A stretch of DNA of 14,687 nt from RI-283 sp964487925 (lineage in GTDB: Bacteria; Pseudomonadota; Gammaproteobacteria; SZUA-140), in assembly GCA_964487925.1 (NCBI GenBank), contig CAZASZ010000050.1:1-14687 (forward strand). Direction: 5' to 3'. Positions within the stretch are counted from its first letter, which is position 1; each line of letters opens with the position of its first letter. Below the pieces are notes generated by a model, which was not told where the DNA came from, searched no databases, and was given only the letters and a program-made list of their open reading frames with translations. Below, in pieces: positions 14,598 through 14,687 of the stretch. The translations under genes and the position numbers were made by a program.

Positions 14598-14687
14598 TCC
14601 TGGGGGGCGGGCGAGGACACAGCTGTCGGAATCGTCAACATGGCGCGTTTCCGGCATCCACTATCTTGAAATCGTGGGATATTATAA
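14598..14687. other. 3' flank, no gene seen
   Basis: Ninety bases follow the giant gene. No clear terminator hairpin with a T-run is visible after TGA 14595-14597. The last bases contain TATTAT (14680-14685), which could be a -10 element of a gene beyond the window, but the matching -35 position is poor. The only ATG, at 14639, opens a nine-codon frame. Confidence 0.3.

Overview
The window looks like chromosomal DNA from a Gram-negative, moderately GC-rich proteobacterium. Three things suggest a gammaproteobacterium: an SrkA/YihE-type kinase, a symmetrical ApaH hydrolase, and proteins built for an outer membrane (a lipoprotein signal and a C-terminal beta-barrel ending in Phe). The placement is inferred from gene content only. 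All seven recognisable genes lie on the + strand, with gaps of 28 to 76 bases and one 19-base overlap. No RNA gene, insertion sequence, CRISPR array or phage gene was seen.

Layout. Bases 1-238 hold a possible tail of an upstream reading frame and an inverted repeat. A Nudix hydrolase of the ADP-ribose pyrophosphatase type (239-760) comes next, followed by a small YtkA-like outer-membrane lipoprotein rich in Met, His and Asp (789-1211). Then come the stress-response kinase SrkA (1268-2263) and a short cobalamin-dependent methionine synthase that stops after the B12 domain (2307-4874). D-aminoacyl-tRNA deacylase (4920-5378) overlaps Ap4A hydrolase apaH (5360-6190). A single open frame of 8.3 kb (6267-14597) fills the rest of the window.

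How the genes fit together. Nudix, dtd and apaH are housecleaning enzymes: they remove ADP-ribose-like nucleotides, mischarged D-aminoacyl-tRNA and Ap4A. SrkA and the lipoprotein are plausibly linked to envelope or oxidative stress. MetH supplies methionine. No shared pathway is obvious, so this is best read as a co-directional housekeeping cluster.

The outstanding object is the giant secreted protein of up to 2776 residues. It has a signal peptide, a very long TPR superhelix with internal super-repeats, a first set of about six amphipathic beta-strands, a second TPR block of about 500 residues, and a second set of about ten beta-strands ending in Phe. TPR-plus-barrel proteins such as BcsC and PgaA are exopolysaccharide exporters. 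This one is more than twice their size and has its barrel-like sequence in two pieces separated by TPRs. I know of no described family with this layout. No polysaccharide synthase lies in the window, so its substrate is unknown.
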